Counted from the first letter of the stretch, positions 1 through 6,357 are shown. The stretch: 9,391 nt of DNA from JAICLL01 sp035252155 (GCA_035252155.1 DATFDL010000197.1:1-9391), one strand, 5' to 3'. A program made the numbers and translations. Notes: generated from the sequence alone by a model not told the origin.

Positions 1-25
1 GTCTGGAACTCTTGCGATGCGGAAC

Positions 26-100
26 AAAGCGCAACATCAAAAAGCGCAAACGAGGCGAGTTCAATGAGGGTCCTCGCTTGCGCTTTTGATGTTGCGCTTT
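26..100. repeat. Long imperfect inverted repeat (stem-loop), arms 26-55 and 72-100
   Basis: The arm at 26-55 is the reverse complement of the arm at 72-100, apart from one extra A in the left arm and one mismatch (A50 against C77). The 16-nt loop is at 56-71. In RNA from the minus strand the mismatched pair becomes a G-U wobble, so that strand folds slightly better. Each arm contains the core AAGCGCAA (or its complement) twice, giving a direct repeat inside an inverted repeat. On the plus strand the stem runs into TTTTT (98-102), so it could terminate rightward transcription arriving from outside the window. It could also be a small palindromic mobile element; I see no target-site duplication. 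Confidence 0.75.
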
Positions 101-106
101 TTCGGA

Positions 107-130
107 CCCCATCCGCCTTGTGCGGATCGG
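107..130. repeat. Small hairpin, copy A of a pair (loop CTTGT)
   Basis: ATCCGC (111-116) and GCGGAT (122-127) form a perfect 6-bp stem around the loop CTTGT (117-121). The 24-nt block aligns without gaps to 177-200, which has the same loop, with five differences. Four of those differences form two compensatory base-pair changes, so the stem is kept while its sequence changed. No T-run follows closely in either direction. Role unknown; it may be a decayed or duplicated terminator. Confidence 0.6.
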
Positions 131-169
131 TGAACGAGATGGTGAGCTAAAAACTGCCGCACAACAAGG

Positions 170-200
170 AAAAAGCCCCCATCCAGCTTGTCTGGATGGG
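170..200 (-). terminator. Predicted rho-independent terminator of the leftward R-M operon (hairpin copy B)
   Basis: CCCATCCAG (178-186) and CTGGATGGG (192-200) form a perfect 9-bp stem around CTTGT. Read on the minus strand, the stem is followed by GGCTTTTTCC, a GC-rich hairpin plus T-run. It lies about 240 nt downstream of the stop of the minus-strand gene at 441-1313, with no other minus-strand gene between, so it probably ends that transcript. The distance is long for a terminator, and no expression evidence is available here. Confidence 0.55.
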
Positions 201-440
201 AAGAGAAAACGGTACGCAGCTCGAATCGGGCAAGGGCGTGCAGAACATCGATCAAGTTTCGCGCAACGTTGCCAGAGACGATGCTTTTCGTGGCCGACCG
301 CAAACGGCGGGTCGGGGCAAGGGATCAGGGAAGACTAGGGGACGATGGCGCGATAAGGCGAGGCGGCGACGGGCCGGTGGCGCGCTGAATCCTGAGTCTC
401 GACCAACGTCTCCGCGCTCGGCTTACCAGCGATGCGCGTC
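201..440. other. Gene-free stretch downstream of the R-M operon
   Basis: Several short open frames overlap here on both strands (longest under 90 codons). None has a convincing ribosome-binding site, recognisable protein motif or operon-like spacing, and those on the left run through the hairpins. I see nothing else supported; it may be a long 3' untranslated region or gene remnant. Confidence 0.5.
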
Positions 441-1313
441 TCACGGCAGCACGGGCTGGTAGCCGCGTAGAAATTCAATCGCTGCGCTTTTATCCTTGAA
501 CTGGCCGTGCACCACGTCGCCATTGTTGTAACGCACGTCGATCTCATACCGCTCCACGGGCTTGGCGCTTCCATTGTCGTCGTAGCCCTCGATGAAATGG
601 ATGGCATCGTCGATCGTGGTGACTTCACGCGCCTCGCCGTGCAAGGCGAGGATGACGATCCGTTCGATTTGTCGGGCCACGGTTTTTGCGAGCGTATCAA
701 GAAATTGATCAAACTGTGAGCGGTGCTCGTCGATCAGCGCGGCGGCGAGCTCGGCTTTTCGGCGAGCGCTGAGCCTGGAATATGCCTTGATTTTACGGTC
801 GAATTGCGCATCGAGTGTCGTCTCATCGTAGCTCGCGTTGACGCCAAACCGACGGAAGACGGCGACGATCGAGTCGTACGGGAAATAAATCACCGTGAAG
901 CCAAGCGACCGCAATTGTGCCAGCGCCCCGCTGGTAAAGACCCCAGCGAGAATCGCCCCCTTAAAAGGCCCCACGTTCCGGTACGTCTCAGCCAGCGGTT
1001 CCAAGGCTCCCTGAATTTCTTGGGCCTTATTGCGGGAGTGCTTCGTGTAACGACGCCATGCGGTTTCGATAAAAGCCGCGGGCATGCCGATCTTGTCGTC
1101 GCTCCCGCCGCGCTCGAGCACGAAATCCAGGTCATGGGCGTTGCCGTTCAGGTCCACCCAAGAGCACTTCTTCCCGCTCCGGCATGGGCGCCTTCCTTTC
1201 GCATCGAGATAAAGCCCGTGGCTGCGGGCGAAATCGGCCAAGAGCGGACGTATGCCCGCTTCGAGCACGTCGCCGATGATTTGACCGAACCGGTGGCCGG
1301 GCGATTGCGCCAT
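441..1313 (-). CDS. Putative type II restriction endonuclease, partner of the adjacent methyltransferase
   Basis: 290 aa, read leftward. The ATG lies two bases after the TAA of the upstream methyltransferase (TAAGGATG), so translation is probably coupled. I do not recognise a named enzyme. The function is inferred from the methyltransferase partner and from a segment resembling a PD-(D/E)XK nuclease core: HDLDFVLERG (60-69), then AFIETAWRRYTKHSRNKAQE (80-99), then a hydrophobic strand GAILAGVFTSGAL (119-131). Candidate acidic residues are D63, E67 and E83. The usual E-x-K lysine after E83 is alanine (E83-T-A85), so catalysis may use R87, R88 or K91 instead. A C-terminal module (about 254-286) has strand-like spacing, with YEIDVRYNNGDVVHGQFKDK and a following helix, and may serve DNA recognition or dimerisation. 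No signal peptide or membrane segment. The alternative is a methyltransferase-linked protein of other function. Confidence 0.6.
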   Translation of the reverse strand: MAQSPGHRFGQIIGDVLEAGIRPLLADFARSHGLYLDAKGRRPCRSGKKCSWVDLNGNAHDLDFVLERGGSDDKIGMPAAFIETAWRRYTKHSRNKAQEIQGALEPLAETYRNVGPFKGAILAGVFTSGALAQLRSLGFTVIYFPYDSIVAVFRRFGVNASYDETTLDAQFDRKIKAYSRLSARRKAELAAALIDEHRSQFDQFLDTLAKTVARQIERIVILALHGEAREVTTIDDAIHFIEGYDDNGSAKPVERYEIDVRYNNGDVVHGQFKDKSAAIEFLRGYQPVLP

Positions 1314-1315
1314 CC

Positions 1316-2602
1316 TTAGCCCTCAATCCAGAGCCGGCCTTCCTGAAGCGGAACGCGGTGCTTGCGGTTCTTCCACTTCACATTGCGGTCTCGGGTTCGC
1401 TCAAAGCGGTAGGCGCCAAAGCCGGCGGACTGGGCCAGCGCCGCCAGCCAAGGAATGACCGGCACATAAACCCCGTACGGCGCGGAATCGCCGACCACGA
1501 AGCATACCTTGGCCCCAGGCGCACAAACCCGGCTCAGCGACTGCCACACGAGCGCCAGATCGCGGAAGTAGCAAGCGATCATCAGGTGGTACGTTTTCTT
1601 GCCTCCTTTGGTTTTGCGCACCTCGGCCAGCTCGCGGCAAATCGGCTCGAGCGCCGAGCGAATCGGGGCGAGCTCGGCAGAAGCGAGCACTTCGTCGAGA
1701 TCCACATCCTTTTCGGGCACGTGCTGCGAACACGACCTCAGCAGATGACGCCTCACTTTTTCTTGCAAATCGCCCCAGCCCGTGACTTCGCGCATGAACG
1801 ACATCTCCAGCCGCGTCGCGTCGGCATAGTCATAGTTATTGGGATAAGGCGGTGACGTGAGAACGAGCGTGGCCCAACCGTCCGGCGCCCCTTCACAGGT
1901 CCGCGCGTCGGCCTGAAGAAAATTCGCTCGCGGGCCGCTGAGCGAGTGGCCACAGAGCATGTCGCTGTAAAAAGTGCGGACACATTGATCGAAGGCCCCA
2001 TAGGCATCCTGGGGCGAACGCTTCTGCTTGCGAGGCAGCACGTACTGCCACTGGGCCGTGCCGACTTTCGACGTGCGCCGCAAGATCGACACGAGCGTCA
2101 GCCACGCCAGCTCGGAGGCGGGCGACTCGTCTCGCACCTCCTCATACGCCCGCCGTAGACAATCGAGGTCACTCAGGGTCGCGTCGTCGTAGCATTTATA
2201 GATCAACGGCGCATAGCCCGACGTGTCTGGGGAAAGGCCTTTTGCGGTCTCGCGTAATTCCGCGGCCTTTGCCCGGTATGCCTCGGGCGACGAACGCCAT
2301 TGCAACTTCGCGCGAGCAATACGCGCGACGAAGGGATGAGCGTCAATGCCCCAGCTTTCGACCCGCTCGGTCTCGGCCGCCAGCAGCGTCGTGGCAGAGC
2401 CGGCAAAGGGGTCGAACACGCGCAAGGGACCGGCGCGCTTGAACTCGCGGACAACCGCTTCCGCCCATTCCGCCGAAAAACCCGCGCTATATCGAAACCA
2501 ACGATGGACGGGCAAGTCCATGTTGTTGACGAAGGTCGTGGCCGATGCCTCCGCGATCGCCTGGACCGGCTCGTCAAAAAGTAGCGATTGCCTTTGTCTC
2601 AT
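1316..2602 (-). CDS. Site-specific amino-DNA methyltransferase, probably N4-cytosine type
   Basis: 428 aa. It should transfer a methyl group from S-adenosylmethionine to an exocyclic amino group of a DNA base, protecting host DNA from the partner nuclease. Visible motifs: motif X region PVHRWFRYSAGFSAEW (31-46), motif I VFDPFAGSATTLLAAE (62-77), an acidic motif II in WGIDAHP (84-90, D87), motif III in FLQADART (228-235) and catalytic motif IV LTSPPYPNNYDYADATRLE (248-266). The order I, a ~135-residue insert, then III/IV fits an alpha-like arrangement, with the insert as possible target-recognition region. TSPPY rather than DPPY favours N4-cytosine over N6-adenine by family rule. Motif I reads FAGSA where FxGxG is usual. 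The C-terminus has a basic WKNRKHR stretch (410-416). I chose the ATG at 2602, preceded by GGACGG six bases upstream; an in-frame GTG at 2680 would add 26 unconserved-looking residues. Target sequence unknown. Confidence 0.85.
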   Translation of the reverse strand: MRQRQSLLFDEPVQAIAEASATTFVNNMDLPVHRWFRYSAGFSAEWAEAVVREFKRAGPLRVFDPFAGSATTLLAAETERVESWGIDAHPFVARIARAKLQWRSSPEAYRAKAAELRETAKGLSPDTSGYAPLIYKCYDDATLSDLDCLRRAYEEVRDESPASELAWLTLVSILRRTSKVGTAQWQYVLPRKQKRSPQDAYGAFDQCVRTFYSDMLCGHSLSGPRANFLQADARTCEGAPDGWATLVLTSPPYPNNYDYADATRLEMSFMREVTGWGDLQEKVRRHLLRSCSQHVPEKDVDLDEVLASAELAPIRSALEPICRELAEVRKTKGGKKTYHLMIACYFRDLALVWQSLSRVCAPGAKVCFVVGDSAPYGVYVPVIPWLAALAQSAGFGAYRFERTRDRNVKWKNRKHRVPLQEGRLWIEG

Positions 2603-2798
2603 CGTCAGCCGTCCAGTGCCGCGCGTGGCGCTCGTCGATCGAGTGCAATCCGCTCGCGGACAGCCATCATACCGGCGCACCGCGATTTGCGGAATTGCCC
2701 GGCCCGCGCCGCAACGATTGAACGGTTGCCGCCGCCCGCTATACTGAATATTCTATCCTCCTCCGCATTCCGCACCCCGCCGCATCACGCCTCGCCCC
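2603..2798. other. Divergent intergenic region between the methyltransferase and uxaA-like genes
   Basis: This 196-nt region must carry the promoters for both directions. A rightward promoter candidate lies at 2718-2745. For the leftward operon, TATGAT at 2671-2666 on the minus strand is a possible -10 about 64 nt before the methyltransferase ATG, but I find no good -35 for it. An 8-bp palindrome GAATATTC sits at 2746-2753 just after the rightward -10, and TCGATCGA at 2635-2642. No controller-protein gene is present. Confidence 0.4.
2718..2745 (+). promoter_or_regulatory. Candidate sigma-70-type promoter for the uxaA-family gene
   Basis: TTGAAC (2718-2723) as a 4/6 -35 and TATACT (2740-2745) as a 5/6 -10, separated by 16 bp. 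The expected start site is about 45 nt before the ATG at 2799. The palindrome GAATATTC begins one base after the -10 and could be an operator. Prediction only. Confidence 0.4.
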
Positions 2799-4349
2799 AT
2801 GTCTGTCGCCACCGCTTCGGCCAACAATGTTGTTCACCTGCACCCCGACGATAATGTCTGCATCGCGATCCGCAATTTGACGGAAAACTCTGAAGTGACG
2901 GCGGGCGGATGGACGGTGCAGTTGACGGGCGCGGTGCGGATGGGCCATAAGATCGCGCTCGCGCCCGTCGCCAAGGGCGGCCGAGTGTTTCGCTATGGCC
3001 AGACCATCGGCTTCGCAACCGAAGCGATCGAGCCGGGCGATTGGGTGCATACCCACAATCTCGAAGCCGGGGCCTTTTCACGCGAATATCAGTTTGCCAC
3101 CGACGTGCCGCCCAACCCGACGCCCGTCGAGGGACGCACGTTTCAGGGCTATCGCCGGGCCGATGGCAAGGCGGGCACCCGCAACTACCTGGCCATCATC
3201 TCGAACGTCAATTGCTCGGCCTCGGTCAGCCGCTACGTCGCCCAGCGGTTCGATCTCGAGCTGCTCAAGCAGTTTCCCAACGTCGACGGCATCTTGCCGC
3301 TGACGCACAAGGCCGGCTGCGGCTTGCAGTTCGGCGGAGACGACCATCAGCAGCTTAACCGCGTGCTGGCCGGCTTTGCCAAGCACCCCAATGTCGGCGG
3401 CTATCTGCTGATCGGATTGGGGTGCGAGACCGCCGCCATGCCCTACCTGGTCGACAACTCGGGGCTGGTGCAGATCAACGGCACCGGCCGCAAGCTGCCG
3501 CCGATCCTCAGCATGCAAGAGTGCGGCGGCACCACCAAGACCATCGAGGCGGCGCACCGGCAGATCATGGGCATGCTGCCCGCCATCAACGACGTGCGCC
3601 GCGTGCCGATACCCGCCAGCGAGATTGTGCTGGGCCTCAACTGCGGCGGGTCGGACGGCAATTCGGGCATCACGGCCAACCCGGCCCTGGGCGTGGCCAG
3701 CGACCTGCTGGTGGCGGCCGGCGGCACGACCGTGCTGGCCGAAACGTCGGAAGTGTACGGGGCCGAGCACCTGCTGATGCGCCGGGCCCGCACGCCCGAA
3801 ATCGGCCGCAAGCTGGCCGAACGCATTCGCTGGTGGGAAGGCTACGCGGCCATGTTCGGCGTCGAGCTGAACAACAACCCGTCGCCGGGCAACAAAGACG
3901 GCGGCCTGACAACGATCTACGAAAAATCGCTCGGGGCCGTGGCCAAGGCCGGCTCGACGGCGTTGGCCGGCGTCTATCTGTACGCAGAGCCGATCGCGGC
4001 CAAGGGGTTTGTGTTCATGGATTCGCCGGGGTTTGACCCGGTGAGCGTCACGGGCCTGGTAGCCAGCGGAGCGAACGTGGTCTGCTTCACCACCGGCCGG
4101 GGAAGCTGCTTTGGCTGTAAGCCGACGCCCTCGATCAAGATCGCCACCAACACGCCGATGTACCAGCGGATGATCGACGACATGGACATCAACGCCGGCG
4201 TGATTCTGGAAGGCGCGAGCGTGGAAGAAGTCGGCCGGCAGATTTTCGAGCGCGTGCTGGCGGTGGCCAGCGGCGAGAAGACCAAAAGCGAATGGCAAGG
4301 CGTGGGCGAGGAAGAGTTCGCCCCCTGGAGCATCGGTCCCACGCTCTAG
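2799..4349 (+). CDS. uxaA: UxaA/GarD-family sugar-acid dehydratase (altronate dehydratase-like)
   Basis: 516 aa, slightly longer than typical single-chain UxaA proteins. The family removes water from sugar acids: altronate to 2-keto-3-deoxygluconate (UxaA, EC 4.2.1.7) or galactarate (GarD). It has an N-terminal SAF-type domain (about 12-88, ending in HTHNLEAGAF) and the large dehydratase domain (about 115-516). Conserved features include GYRRADGKAGTRNY (117-130), C139, HKAGCGLQFGGDD (170-182), GLGCE (206-210), QECGGTTKT (240-248), GLNCGGSDGNSGITANPALG (279-298) and RGSCFGCKPTPSIKIATNTP (434-453). The repeated cysteines probably bind metal, as in this cytosolic family. The ATG has no clear Shine-Dalgarno. 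It stands alone, without uxaB, uxaC, kdgK or a sugar-acid transporter, so the exact substrate cannot be fixed from context; galactarate or another sugar acid remains possible. Confidence 0.9.
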   Translation: MSVATASANNVVHLHPDDNVCIAIRNLTENSEVTAGGWTVQLTGAVRMGHKIALAPVAKGGRVFRYGQTIGFATEAIEPGDWVHTHNLEAGAFSREYQFATDVPPNPTPVEGRTFQGYRRADGKAGTRNYLAIISNVNCSASVSRYVAQRFDLELLKQFPNVDGILPLTHKAGCGLQFGGDDHQQLNRVLAGFAKHPNVGGYLLIGLGCETAAMPYLVDNSGLVQINGTGRKLPPILSMQECGGTTKTIEAAHRQIMGMLPAINDVRRVPIPASEIVLGLNCGGSDGNSGITANPALGVASDLLVAAGGTTVLAETSEVYGAEHLLMRRARTPEIGRKLAERIRWWEGYAAMFGVELNNNPSPGNKDGGLTTIYEKSLGAVAKAGSTALAGVYLYAEPIAAKGFVFMDSPGFDPVSVTGLVASGANVVCFTTGRGSCFGCKPTPSIKIATNTPMYQRMIDDMDINAGVILEGASVEEVGRQIFERVLAVASGEKTKSEWQGVGEEEFAPWSIGPTL

Positions 4350-4404
4350 CTTTTTCTCTGCTTCTTATTTTTTTGCCTTCAATTGAGCGGCGGCGACGGC
4401 TCAA
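4350..4404. terminator. Convergent gene-end region with pyrimidine tract and small hairpin
   Basis: The two genes meet tail to tail with about 51 nt between stop codons. Directly after the rightward stop is a run that is almost all pyrimidine on the plus strand (4350-4380, including seven T's). Then TTGAGC (4383-4388) and GCTCAA (4399-4404) form a 6-bp stem; its 3' arm includes the stop codon of the leftward gene. For rightward transcription the T-tract precedes the hairpin, so this is not a canonical intrinsic terminator. Confidence 0.3.
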
Positions 4405-5156
4405 ATGCGAGCGGCCTCGAAGCCGAACTCGCCGGGCGGGGCGCGCACAAAATCGGCGGACGAGACCCGCCATTCCCAGTTGCCAGTCGCCAGGTTGTAG
4501 CTCCTGACGAGCGCCAGGCGGAGGAAGAAGCTGACCCGCCGGCCCTCGTGTTCGACGGTGACGGCGTAAATGTCTAAGACATTTTGTCCGCCCATCGTCG
4601 AGACCACGCCGATGTTCTCGTAATGCCGCACATGGCAATGCTTGCCCAGCGTCAGCAGCAAGCGGATGGCGTCGTTCTTCGCGTACGATTTGAGCCGGTC
4701 GGGATCGGCGGTGTATTTGCCCACCAGTCCCGCGTCGTCGAGCGACCAACGGCCTTCGGGCGACACGGTCAATTGGTGCGCCGCCCAGGGCCGATCTTCA
4801 CGCAGCGCGGTGAACCATTCGCGAGCGGCCCGGATGGCGTCGGCACGCATCTGATAGCGGAAGGAAAAATACTGAATGGGGCTCGAGATGCCGCAAATCA
4901 AGGCAGCCGCCAGGCCGATCAAAGCGGCCCGCCGACCCACCAGTGTCGTGCTCTCCGACGCCAATCGCCGCAACGCCAATCCGCACACGACCACCGCCAC
5001 CACCGGCATCGCCCAGAGCGTGGGATGAACAAACGCCAAGACCGACGCCAGGCCCAGTAACAATCCGCCCACGGCCAAGCCGCTCACCGCCCGATATTCG
5101 GGCAGCACCATTCCCTCTTCGGTATTTCGTTCTTGGACTGGCTGAAGCTCGGACAT
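4401..5156 (-). CDS. Three-helix inner-membrane protein of unknown function (DUF4190-like)
   Basis: 251 aa from the ATG at 5156. A short polar N-terminus (1-22) is followed by three hydrophobic segments at about 24-44, 48-64 and 76-98. The small-residue pattern SGLAVGGLLLGLASVL and the paired LGL/GLA repeats resemble DUF4190-type membrane proteins. A soluble domain of about 150 residues follows (100-251), with an amphipathic helix (ADAIRAAREWFTALREDRPW, 105-124) and strand-like stretches ending in LATGNWEWRVSSADF (222-236). That tail looks like a small ligand- or partner-binding fold, but I do not recognise it. A TTG start at 5210 would add 18 residues but has no better support. It lies 56 nt downstream of the Tyr-rich secreted protein gene on the same strand, possibly co-transcribed. 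No function assigned. Confidence 0.75.
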   Translation of the reverse strand: MSELQPVQERNTEEGMVLPEYRAVSGLAVGGLLLGLASVLAFVHPTLWAMPVVAVVVCGLALRRLASESTTLVGRRAALIGLAAALICGISSPIQYFSFRYQMRADAIRAAREWFTALREDRPWAAHQLTVSPEGRWSLDDAGLVGKYTADPDRLKSYAKNDAIRLLLTLGKHCHVRHYENIGVVSTMGGQNVLDIYAVTVEHEGRRVSFFLRLALVRSYNLATGNWEWRVSSADFVRAPPGEFGFEAARI

Positions 5157-5212
5157 CGAACGCGGAACAGCGGAAATGAACGGTCGCGGTCGATACGCCG
5201 CAAAATTCAAAA

Positions 5213-5734
5213 CTACTGGCCGTGCTGGGCGTTGTCAACCAAGGTGTTGTCAACCAAGGCGCCGAGCGACGGCTCGACGACCAGCGGCCGGCGGACCCGA
5301 GCGGCCGACCACGCGACCGACGATTCGACATACGGGTTGACGATGACTTTCGGCATGGGAATGGCCGTCGTCCGATCGGCCGGCGGAGTCGACCGCGGGG
5401 CCGACTTGGTCGCGCTCTTCTGGGGTACATGGGGATTGCGCAGTACCTTGGGCTGCACCCATTCGACTTCCGGCGTCAAATAGCCGGGCGGGTAAGCGAA
5501 GGGGCTATAGCCATACGTCCGCGGCACCGGCTGGCTGTAATAGACCGGAGGGTAGAGCGAGTAGTAGGGAATCGGGCCCACATCATACTGGTTGTTGTAA
5601 GGGCCGCCGCCAAAGAACCCGTAACCCAGCCCGAACCCGCCGTTCATGCCCATCTGCGCGTGGGCGTCCGAGCCGAGGCACGTGCACAACACCGCCGAAC
5701 CGATCATCAACCCAAGCTTGCCGAAGGCCTTCAT
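5213..5734 (-). CDS. Secreted Tyr/Pro/Gly-rich protein, function unknown
   Basis: 173 aa from the ATG at 5734, which has AAGGGTG about six bases upstream; an in-frame TTG at 5812 lacks this and would bury the signal peptide. Residues 1-26 form a signal peptide (basic start, hydrophobic LGLMIGSAVLCTCLG, cleavage after DAHA). The mature part begins with a Gly/Phe/Tyr stretch (28-50), then a Tyr/Pro region (51-85, with repeated PYY, VYYSQP, YGYSPFAYPPGY). A basic Ser/Pro/Lys linker follows (97-120), then a C-terminus with a short duplication, VDNTLVDNAQ. Such low-complexity Tyr-rich exported proteins are common in planctomycetes and may be cell-surface components, but no enzyme motif is visible. 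The direction and spacing suggest co-expression with the membrane protein at 4401-5156. Confidence 0.75.
   Translation of the reverse strand: MKAFGKLGLMIGSAVLCTCLGSDAHAQMGMNGGFGLGYGFFGGGPYNNQYDVGPIPYYSLYPPVYYSQPVPRTYGYSPFAYPPGYLTPEVEWVQPKVLRNPHVPQKSATKSAPRSTPPADRTTAIPMPKVIVNPYVESSVAWSAARVRRPLVVEPSLGALVDNTLVDNAQHGQ
5231..5260. repeat. 15-nt in-frame tandem duplication at the 3' end of the Tyr-rich gene
   Basis: GTTGTCAACCAAGGT (5231-5245) is followed directly by GTTGTCAACCAAGGC (5246-5260), 14 of 15 bases identical. The unit is five codons and accounts for the duplicated LVDN near the C-terminus, so the reading frame is kept. It looks recent. Confidence 0.85.
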
Positions 5735-5828
5735 CGGAGTCACCCTTGTTGTTACATCTGCGAAGCGAAACGACTCTCCTTTCCACGATAATTGGCCGCG
5801 TTCGGACGACAATCAGAAATCGCGACTC

Positions 5829-5934
5829 GTAGAACGGAATTCATTCCGTTTCGTGCAACGGAATTCATTCCGTTTGCCGCATCGCCGAGCAATTCCGTTG
5901 TTTTCCGATGGGAACGGAATGAATTCCGTTCTAC
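5829..5934. repeat. Composite nested palindromic repeat (AACGGAAT-NN-ATTCCGTT units)
   Basis: The 22-nt block at 5829-5850 is the exact reverse complement of 5913-5934. Inside each is an 18-nt unit AACGGAAT-TC/GA-ATTCCGTT that is itself a palindrome around two central bases. A third unit in the forward orientation occupies 5857-5874, so 5833-5880 is a 24-nt tandem pair matching at 21 of 24 positions. A degraded half unit, AATTCCGTTG, lies at 5891-5900. The whole can fold as one large cruciform or as three small hairpins. It fills most of the 222-nt gap between the lipoprotein gene and the Tyr-rich protein gene, and overlaps neither. It looks like a dispersed, non-autonomous REP/MITE-type element; it may act as a terminator or RNA-stability element. 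Confidence 0.85.
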
Positions 5935-5956
5935 AAGCCGGGTCCGGTGGTGACGA

Positions 5957-6247
5957 TTATTCGGCTGACTTCGCTTGAGACTCCACGGGCGATCCCTCGG
6001 CGGGAGGTTCCCCTTCGGCCTCCTCGGCCGACTTCGCTTCATCGAGCCCGTAGGGAAGCTTGTAAGGCCGGTCGGAGCCGGGCACCTGCGAGGGGTCGTA
6101 GACCAGTTGCCCCAGGTCTTCCATCGCCGGGGGCGACGGCGAGCAACCGACTGCCGTCACCAACAGGAATGCCGCCGCCCCGCCGCAACGTACCGCCCGC
6201 CGGGTCGGCCCCGTGACTTTCCTTCGCTGACTTTCGATGCGCTTCAT
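5957..6247 (-). CDS. Small predicted lipoprotein, function unknown
   Basis: 96 aa from the ATG at 6247, which has GAAGAG eight bases upstream; an in-frame GTG at 6256 adds only three residues. A basic N-terminus (KRIESQRRK...RRAVR) leads into a hydrophobic core GGAAAFLLVTAVG (22-34) and a lipobox-like AVGC with C35 as the acylation site. The -3 position is Ala rather than the preferred Leu. The mature part is short and polar: SPSPPAMEDLGQLVYDPSQV (36-55), then PYKLPYG, then an acidic Ala/Glu/Ser-rich tail with AKSAE twice. No catalytic motif. It is on the same strand as the two envelope genes to its left but separated from the nearer by the palindromic repeat. Its 5' end faces queG across a 110-nt divergent region. 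Confidence 0.65.
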   Translation of the reverse strand: MKRIESQRRKVTGPTRRAVRCGGAAAFLLVTAVGCSPSPPAMEDLGQLVYDPSQVPGSDRPYKLPYGLDEAKSAEEAEGEPPAEGSPVESQAKSAE

Positions 6248-6257
6248 GGTGCACACT

Positions 6258-6285
6258 CTTCAAACTTCCAACTTCAAACTTCCAA
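6258..6285. repeat. Heptad-based tandem repeat (CTTCAAA-CTTCCAA, two copies)
   Basis: The 14-nt unit CTTCAAACTTCCAA occurs twice in exact tandem, at 6258-6271 and 6272-6285, and is itself two related 7-mers. It sits in the untranslated leader just upstream of the lipoprotein gene (minus strand). On that strand it reads as TTGGAAG/TTTGAAG, including the presumed GAAGAG ribosome-binding region, so copy-number change could alter leader length or the promoter. Confidence 0.85.
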
Positions 6286-6344
6286 CTCCTCATTCTGAAT
6301 CGCCAACCGCCACTTTGCAAATGCTTCTCCCCCCGGAGGCCTGA

Positions 6345-6350
6345 TACAAT
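6345..6350 (+). promoter_or_regulatory. Candidate -10 element for queG, possibly giving a leaderless transcript
   Basis: TACAAT (5/6 match to TATAAT) ends seven bases before the ATG at 6358, so transcription would start at or next to the start codon. No matched -35 at the usual spacing was found. GGAGG at 6335-6339 lies too far upstream (18 nt) to be the ribosome-binding site and would not be transcribed. GAGCGG directly abuts the ATG. Confidence 0.35.
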
Positions 6351-6357
6351 CGAGCGG

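Noticed and set aside
26..200. CRISPR array or integron attC sites suggested by the cluster of hairpins
   Set aside because: There are only two small repeat copies with no regular spacers, no cas genes or integrase, and no attC-type conserved core.
61..303. 80-codon minus-strand frame in the left gene-free region
   Set aside because: It reads through the predicted terminator and both small hairpins and into the large inverted repeat, so it is unlikely to be a gene.
723..1319. 198-codon plus-strand frame opposite the endonuclease candidate
   Set aside because: It is antisense to a gene with operon-like spacing and motifs, has no ribosome-binding support and looks like a complement shadow.
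3078..4298. 406-codon open frame on the minus strand
   Set aside because: It lies wholly antisense to the strongly conserved dehydratase gene. Its composition (many Arg, Ala, Gly, His, Val) is what the complement of a high-GC gene gives, and it has no recognisable motif.
5752..6042. Short frames with repeated RNSFR / NGMNSV peptides
   Set aside because: The peptide repeats are translations of the palindromic DNA repeat at 5829-5934, not a real protein; one frame also overlaps the lipoprotein gene.
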